From positions 3,698 through 67,697 of the forward strand of contig CAKOGP040000291.1 in NCBI GenBank assembly GCA_933822405.4: DNA of 64,000 nt, read 5' to 3'. This document shows, one piece after another, positions 59,901-64,000 of the stretch. Under the pieces are notes generated by a model. That model saw only the letters and a list, made by a program, of their open reading frames with translations. It had not been told where the DNA came from and made no database searches. How positions within the stretch are numbered: position 1 is the stretch's first letter; each line of letters starts with the position of its first letter. Source of the stretch: Cylindrotheca closterium (Eukaryota > Bacillariophyta > Bacillariophyceae > Bacillariales > Bacillariaceae). A program made the position numbers and the translations under genes.

Positions 59901-61820
59901 GGGAAGCCATCGGATGAACAAACCAAAAAGTCGGCCCGTCAGGAGAGAGATTCCAAGCGAACAGCAAAATCTGCAAATGCTGCTGCTGCTACTCCTGGAG
60001 CCGTTGCTAGCACCCCTGGAGCCTTTTCCTCGAGTACCGAACATGAATCGACAAGCAAGTTCCGCAACCTTATCAGCAGCTCTTCACATGCTGTAGCGCA
60101 GGCATCAAATGGGTCTTCGCGTCATGGTGACCCGGCATCTCGAAAGGCAAAAGATTATGATAAGGACAAATCAGTAAGGAGTCCGACATGTGGCCCAGGT
60201 GCACAATCTGTGGGTCCTGGATCTGCTGAAAGAGTGATCACGGACAACGACAAGGCCGCTCGAAAGGCAAGAGAACACGACGAAGCAACTACAATTCTAA
60301 GGGCTAAAGCTCTTTCGAATGACGGTGATGAGAAAGCAGGAGAACGTCGTCGTCGCAAAACCACTTCCACACATGGCCCAGGAGCACGATCCGTGGGTGG
60401 TGAATTTGCAACAAGTGCGATGCCAGGAGAGGATAGAGCAGCTCGAAAGGTAAGGGAACACGACGAAGCGACAGAAACTCAAAAGCCTAGAGCTCGATCA
60501 TTGGACGACCACGAACGCTTGATGAATGGTGAATCTGCGCAAATTTCTATGACAGGGGAGGTCAGTGTAGTTGGAAAACCAGAGGAGCAAGACAAAAAAT
60601 CTTCATCTCAAAAGTCTAGTAGAGCTTGCTCAAAGGACGGCCATGGCCGCTTAGTAGAGGATGGGGCATCTCGAAAATCCAACAGAGCTCGATCAAAGGA
60701 TGACGATGAACGCTTAGTAGGAGAGGACGGGGCGTCTCGAAAATCAAAGGACCATGACAAACCAACATCATCTCGAAAGTCAAATAGATCGCGGTCACAG
60801 GACGAGGATGAGCGCTTAGTAGCGGGCGGGGTATCTCGAAAATCAAAGGAACGTGACGACAAAACTTCATCTCGAAAGACTAACAGGTCGCGGTCAAAGG
60901 ATGACGATGAACGCTTAGTAGGAGAGGACGAGGCGTCTCGCAAATCAAAGGAACATGACAACGAAACTTCACCTCGAAAGTCTAACAGATCTCGGTCAAA
61001 GGACGACGATGAACGCTTAGTAGGAGAGGACAGAGCATCTCAGAAAGATCGAAAATACAATAGATCTTGGTCAAAGGACGACGATGAACGCTCTGTAGGA
61101 GAGGACGGGGAATCTCGAAAACCAAAGGAACGTGACAACAAATCTTCATCTCGAAATTCTAACAGATCTCGAAATCACAGATCTCCCAAGCGTGATGATG
61201 GCAAAGCAAAATTTGACCTCCGGTCTCCCCAGAGTGGCGATTGGGAATCCAAGAGCGAGGAAATCAAATTACACAAAAGCGAACACAGCAAGTCTCCCAA
61301 GCGACGAAACGATGACGAAACTTCATCTCGAAAGTCTGATAGATCTCGAAATCATAGGTCTCCCAAGCGTGATAATGGTAAGGCAAGATTTGATCTCAAA
61401 TCTCCCCACACTGCCAAATGGGAATCAACGAGTGAAGAAATCAAATCTGACAAGAGTGAGAGTGGCAAATTTTCCAAGAGTGAGCATGGTAGCTTGTCCA
61501 ACAATAAGCGTGGCACATTTTCCAAGAGTGAGCATGGTAGCTCCTCTAAGAAGGATCGTGTCAAGCTCTCACAGAGTGAGCATCTTAGCTCGTCCAAGAA
61601 TCGGCGAAGCAATAGTCCACATAGAGGATCTTCATCGAGGTCTTCCCATCGGTCAGAGGAGGATTCTTCTGGTCAAAAGCAGCTCAAGTCCAAAAAAGAT
61701 TCAAGGAGCACAGATCGATCTTCCAAGCAGGCGGAACAAGATGCCGAAAAGCTTATCCAAGCCATCCCCATTCTAGATCAGGATGAAGAAACCGATGCAC
61801 AAGTAGCTTTTTCAGCATGA
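56991..61820 (+). CDS. Chimeric transmembrane protein: luminal JmjC/cupin, Cys-rich, Pro-Thr stalk, charged tail
   Basis: 1609 residues without introns from ATG 56991. A signal peptide ([13 protein letters not shown]) leads to a cupin/JmjC-like domain at about 130-245: [20 protein letters not shown] supplies HxD (H153, D155) and [15 protein letters not shown] supplies the distal His (H227), the layout of NO66/MINA-type 2-oxoglutarate oxygenases. A Cys-rich segment follows (248-352, CDGGCTGSC and CDEGCTGSL repeats), then a Pro-Thr stalk (356-583, PTPxPTPxPTP), a Ser/Pro-rich part and one membrane helix ([20 protein letters not shown], about 779-799). The rest (about 800-1609) is charged, with repeats such as [20 protein letters not shown]. 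Type I topology puts the oxygenase outside the cytosol, which is unusual. Confidence 0.88.
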   Translation: MSLWLLLCWAIVLALFLHRTNGFLTMENKLRIQRNFVSVEGVSRLFADIREHTVPHPQDAIDKGLLSIHGHGGIAYNFLETEDTISAFRDIVYDDGRAHGQISGILRLQLVKESVRDHVKSIVNRTIENSVIENGGTIHLYLSKPNSSALANHTDVTDIFVLQLSGAKEWLLCDADAPQFAHELDRNLRGKLDLCTTYNAAEMDSLRCERTILYPGDALYLPKHVVHSAQATPDGLSAHLTFGFAENTCSANKMENCVAAQSRFQHRDLQITCNSRDGGSECNENCDCSCNGNCQDGEGCTTSCDGGCTGSCAFFIFGCDSDCNTSCDEGCTGSLNCNDNCSDCCNRGCTVCPGVDPPPTPQPTPGPTPQPTRPPTPEPTPKPTPGPTRRPTSGPTPSPTPVPTPNPTPVPTPVPTPGPTPGPTPAPTPEPTPEPTLPPTPVPTPGPTSRPTFAPVVGPTLPPTPGPTPLPTLATPGPTPGPTSEPTPRPTPGPTFAPVVGPTLPLTPGPTPLPTLATPVPTPGPTPVRVIGPTLPLTLGPTPAPAPAPAPAPAPAPGGSTPGGSTPGSIPGPTPGPTGGSLGSTPSPSTSEGEMPSTGTPTASPSLVSSATPSVVASGFPSDAPSEEPSSQPSLGPTIEPSVDPTFAPVTGPTPPPTQRPTLVPTITESVGPSFGPSKLPTGIPSVQPSRNPSITPFVGQTADPTALDSSYPSLLPTVTTERPTRKPAIGDSAGPSIEPSNDLFAGPFSELSSVPSSEPIDREEDQNSIFSEASLDSSTIYGIIGAAAFLFGTCFAYIFFVRKKRKQVLKTTVEVKPQEDGTIKVKRKTEYRGNHAPQIERLEFPNETTANANGYFIGSDEQQATRAMSSTTNFRAQPREQAPARRTEPEIHVKAEGDEIPMAAAVSGDDDGKVPIADIGLGSVGALARNAAAESEEDDDDILNGRKKKYDPTGATVVGHTSSEGRVQGGKPSDEQTKKSARQERDSKRTAKSANAAAATPGAVASTPGAFSSSTEHESTSKFRNLISSSSHAVAQASNGSSRHGDPASRKAKDYDKDKSVRSPTCGPGAQSVGPGSAERVITDNDKAARKAREHDEATTILRAKALSNDGDEKAGERRRRKTTSTHGPGARSVGGEFATSAMPGEDRAARKVREHDEATETQKPRARSLDDHERLMNGESAQISMTGEVSVVGKPEEQDKKSSSQKSSRACSKDGHGRLVEDGASRKSNRARSKDDDERLVGEDGASRKSKDHDKPTSSRKSNRSRSQDEDERLVAGGVSRKSKERDDKTSSRKTNRSRSKDDDERLVGEDEASRKSKEHDNETSPRKSNRSRSKDDDERLVGEDRASQKDRKYNRSWSKDDDERSVGEDGESRKPKERDNKSSSRNSNRSRNHRSPKRDDGKAKFDLRSPQSGDWESKSEEIKLHKSEHSKSPKRRNDDETSSRKSDRSRNHRSPKRDNGKARFDLKSPHTAKWESTSEEIKSDKSESGKFSKSEHGSLSNNKRGTFSKSEHGSSSKKDRVKLSQSEHLSSSKNRRSNSPHRGSSSRSSHRSEEDSSGQKQLKSKKDSRSTDRSSKQAEQDAEKLIQAIPILDQDEETDAQVAFSA
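58057..58740. repeat. Pro-Thr coding minisatellite
   Basis: Degenerate 12-18-bp units of the type CCAACACCTGNA/CCAACNCCTGGA encode PTPxPTP. A related larger unit around [12 protein letters not shown] is repeated at about 58337 and 58465, so exchange in steps of over 100 bases has probably occurred. Confidence 0.8.
60650..61120. repeat. Charged Ser/Arg coding repeats in the tail of the chimera
   Basis: Units encoding [20 protein letters not shown] and SRKSKEHD alternate with a period of about 120 bases. Copies near 60660, 60780, 60870, 60980 and 61050 are similar at the DNA level (GACGATGAACGCTTAGTAGG). Confidence 0.75.
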
Positions 61821-62031
61821 ACAACATCTTAAAAATAGATACTAAATCTGAAACATTGTTTTGGCTGAAAGGTTCATTATTGTGTTTGCTACCCTTTAGG
61901 ACCTAAAATATTGGTAGCTGCAATGATTCCTTCTGAATGGACGAATTTCGCATATTTTCCTTGTATTTGAATCGACGTACAATGTCTCTTTTCAACGGAT
62001 TTTATACTTCAAATTTTTTCAAATCCAATTT

Positions 62032-62224
62032 CAGGAACACTCCCGAAAAAGTGGTAAATCTGTAAAAACGGGCTGATTCAGAATTTCTTGAAGGCGCGGT
62101 ATCGTAGTGGCAGTTGAAAATATTTATCGTTGAAATGAAACTATTAGAAGAAAAGATTGGTATTCCTTCGTATTTATAGGCATTTCTGCAGAGAATCAAC
62201 GACTATAATTTTTTCGGTAAAACT
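62032..62224 (+). repeat. Left terminal inverted repeat
   Basis: Outer end CAGGAACACTCCCGAAAAAG; inner end near TTTTTTCGGTAAAACT. Pairs with 63258-63450 in opposite orientation. A shorter match (TCTCTGCGAC at about 62271 and in reverse near 63210-63219) suggests the similarity once ran further in. Confidence 0.85.
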
Positions 62225-62334
62225 TTGCACTGGAAATCGTAGTATTTTGCAATTTGCTTAAAAAAGAGACTCTCTGCGACACACAAATGTTTGTCCTATC
62301 CAATATATAGGGTTCGAATGTCTTAAGTGACCGC

Positions 62335-62487
62335 TCTACCACATTCTACCACATTCCTACCACATTCCTACCACATTCTACCACATCCTACCACATTCCT
62401 ACCACATTCTACCACATTTTACCACATTCTACCACATTCCTACCACATCCTACCACATTCCTACCACATTTTACCACAGTCTACCAA
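62335..62487 (+). repeat. CCTACCACATT minisatellite, array 1
   Basis: About 14 copies of a 10-11-bp unit, CTACCACATT or CCTACCACATT with TTTTACCACATT variants. Open frames through it spell repeated LPHSYHI-like phrases and are not genes. Confidence 0.9.
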
Positions 62488-62640
62488 CAAAATGTTTGCG
62501 CATTTTTTCGACATTTCGAGATAATAATCTTCTTTTTTCAATCAAATATTGTCCCATTTAATTTACAAAGAAATGGTGCAAGAAAACAGTGAAAAACTTG
62601 CCACAAATCCAGAACCTTGCTACAAATCCAACAATGGGGG

Positions 62641-62913
62641 ATGAATACAAAGTTAGAAGAGCAATATGTGAAGAAATTGCTTCAGAAGATAGAGATATCC
62701 GGTCAAAGTAGATACGAATTCTCCTTCATCAGTTTTGTGAAAAAGAATCATGATTTCGAGTTTGTTGGAGCACCAGGAAGCAATCGAAGACGTGCTATCC
62801 GAAAGGTATTTGATAACATCAAAAGGAAGTCAACACTTGCCTATCTCGCATACTTGGACATGCATCTAGTTGCACGAGGTGCCGCGTTGAAAGGGGGAGA
62901 ACATGAACTGTGA
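62641..62913 (+). CDS. Small ORF inside the inverted-repeat element
   Basis: 90 residues from ATG 62641. The product is basic with a protein-like centre (SRYEFSFISFVKKNHDFEFV, GSNRRRAIRKVFDNIKRKS) and an Ala/Leu helix (TLAYLAYLDMHLVARGAAL). No domain is recognised; it is too short for a transposase but could be an accessory product or a captured gene fragment. It sits between the two minisatellites. Confidence 0.45.
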   Translation: MNTKLEEQYVKKLLQKIEISGQSRYEFSFISFVKKNHDFEFVGAPGSNRRRAIRKVFDNIKRKSTLAYLAYLDMHLVARGAALKGGEHEL

Positions 62914-62983
62914 TTTGCCATTTTTTTAAAAGAAAAATGATTTCGTTTTAATTTTCGAGTCTTTTTTCTTTGATTTCCGATAA

Positions 62984-63149
62984 TTTACCACATTTTACCA
63001 CAATCTACCACATTCTACCACATTCTTACCACTTCCTACCACATTCCTACCACATCCTACCACATCCTACCACATCCTACCACATTCCTACCACATTCTA
63101 CCACATTTTACCACATTCTTACCACACTCTACCACATGCTACCACATTC
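62984..63149 (+). repeat. CCTACCACATT minisatellite, array 2
   Basis: About 15 copies of the same unit as array 1, in the same orientation, although the terminal repeats are inverted. Confidence 0.9.
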
Positions 63150-63257
63150 GCGGTCATTTAAAAGATTTTCGAAACATTTATGACCTTTAATAGAGCTAGC
63201 ATTTAAGTCGCAGAGAACATAAATGAAAACAATGCCAGGTGCGCCTTCGCTCGAGGT

Positions 63258-63450
63258 AGAGTTTCACCGAAAAAATATATTTTTGATTCTCTGCAGAAAA
63301 GCCTTTAAATACGAAGGAATACTAGTCTTTTCTTCTAATAATTTCATTTCAACGATAAATATTTTCAACTGCTACAGCGATACCGCGCCTTCAAGAAATT
63401 CTGAATCAGCCGATTTTTACAGATTTACCACTTTTTCGGGAGTGTTCCTG
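63258..63450 (-). repeat. Right terminal inverted repeat
   Basis: Reverse complement of the left repeat. Both arms have an open frame of about 56 codons (ending SGVFL) because of the shared sequence; differences between them change the amino acids freely, so it is not a conserved protein. Confidence 0.85.
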
Positions 63451-63687
63451 GTAGTCCACATCATAACTCAAATCTAAGCAAGTACCTTTCAGATTTGTGC
63501 TCACCTCCGTAAACATTCGTGGAAATTGTACCACATCCATCACAACAAAACTTTCCATTTTCGTTGTCAACCTTTGGAAGGCTCGTTAGCATCCACAACA
63601 CCTCTCTTGGTTCACTTTTATTTCATAAACTCCTTCCCTACCCATTCGGTTAGCATAATATCAAAAAAAAAGTGAACCAAGAAAAGG

Positions 63688-63966
63688 ATGGCAAGGTCGA
63701 ATTTCCAGCTGGTTATTGATGCGTTGGATTCCATCCGCAGACTCCATCCCATTTACGAAGACAGATGGATGACGACACCAAACTGGGTGAAAGTGATCAA
63801 GCGTAACTTCAGATGTAGTGGAAAGCTTCATGGACATATAGGCTATGCCATGAGCCGTGATTCAATTTTTGTTCGACCTCAGTCATGCCACAATCAACAA
63901 GTGTTGTTGTTCGAACTATGTCTGTCAGGTTGCCCTTTGGGATCCACAGAGGCCCCCACATGCTGA
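63688..63966 (+). CDS. Possible small or partial gene near the window edge
   Basis: 92 residues from ATG 63688. The beginning MARSNFQLVIDALDSIRRLH followed by YEDRWMTTPNWVKVIKRNF looks protein-like; the second half (SCHNQQVLLFELCLSGCP) is less so. No family is recognised. It could be the first exon of a gene that continues beyond the window. Confidence 0.35.
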   Translation: MARSNFQLVIDALDSIRRLHPIYEDRWMTTPNWVKVIKRNFRCSGKLHGHIGYAMSRDSIFVRPQSCHNQQVLLFELCLSGCPLGSTEAPTC

Positions 63967-64000
63967 GAGCGCCGAGCTCCAATATACAGTTTGCTTTATT

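Larger units (their letters stand above)
62032..63450. mobile_element. Inverted-repeat element of about 1.4 kb with two internal minisatellites
   Basis: Bases 62032-62224 and the reverse complement of about 63258-63450 match over about 190 bases with roughly 90 percent identity by eye. The ends read CAGGAACACTCCCGAAAAAG on both sides. Inside are two (C)CTACCACATT arrays and a 90-codon open frame. Long terminal inverted repeats around a small interior fit a non-autonomous DNA transposon or foldback element. I could not find a clear target-site duplication: the left flank reads CCAATTT and the right flank GTAGTCC. No transposase is recognised. It lies about 210 bases beyond the end of the chimera gene. 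Confidence 0.75.

Noticed and set aside
62335..63149. CRISPR-like array
   Set aside because: The repeats are directly adjacent with no unique spacers and the window is eukaryotic; it is a minisatellite.

Overview
The window looks like nuclear DNA of a diatom, most likely a pennate one. Evidence: short GT-AG introns (73-98 bp), three light-harvesting (FCP-type) genes, plastid presequences ending in A-F motifs, BspA-like leucine-rich-repeat proteins with an ankyrin-like tail, Ser/Gly/Lys-rich secreted proteins of the silaffin type, and two protein families I know only from diatoms (a REYPIIPGDSPAG family and an FHD-x-x-RYK/IWYS family). The species cannot be named from sequence alone. I saw no bacterial, viral or organellar genes and no convincing tRNA or rRNA.

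Layout. 0-7 kb: a BspA-like LRR protein, a 7TM receptor-like protein (two exons), a membrane-anchored nucleotidyltransferase-like protein and a cytochrome b561. 7.7-12.5 kb: a coiled-coil protein, an LRR gene with two frame breaks, and a small membrane protein with one frame break. 13.7-18 kb: three tandem paralogs of a diatom-only family. 18.1-20.6 kb: a second BspA-like LRR gene and a small PDZ protein. 21-23.4 kb: two divergently related Ser/Gly/Lys-rich secreted proteins on the minus strand. 24-27.3 kb: an NAD(P)-binding SDR, a three-exon plastid-type Maf pyrophosphatase and a myristoylation-motif protein. 28.7-34 kb: a Golgi-type methyltransferase-like protein and a sulfatase. 34.7-39 kb: an acidic-repeat protein, a plastid-targeted riboflavin synthase and a His/Ser/Lys-rich secreted repeat protein. 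39.3-43.5 kb: a very long multi-PDZ coiled-coil membrane protein. 43.8-49 kb: three light-harvesting genes with a TPR gene among them. 50-54.6 kb: a pair of FHD-x-x-RYK paralogs. 55-61.8 kb: an unknown basic protein and a 1609-residue chimera (luminal JmjC/cupin, Cys-rich, Pro-Thr stalk, one TM, charged tail). 62-63.45 kb: an inverted-repeat mobile element with internal minisatellites.

The genes do not form an operon-like unit. Themes are plastid function (light harvesting, riboflavin, Maf, SDR), secretory and cell-surface or wall proteins (Ser/Lys/Gly proteins, sulfatase, methyltransferase, the chimera), and local tandem duplication. The points most worth following up are the JmjC/Pro-Thr chimera, the long-inverted-repeat element, patchy near-identity between light-harvesting genes 1 and 3, and a set of single-base frame breaks that are either young pseudogenes or assembly errors. 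All coordinates of spliced genes are my own manual splice reading and were not tested against transcripts.
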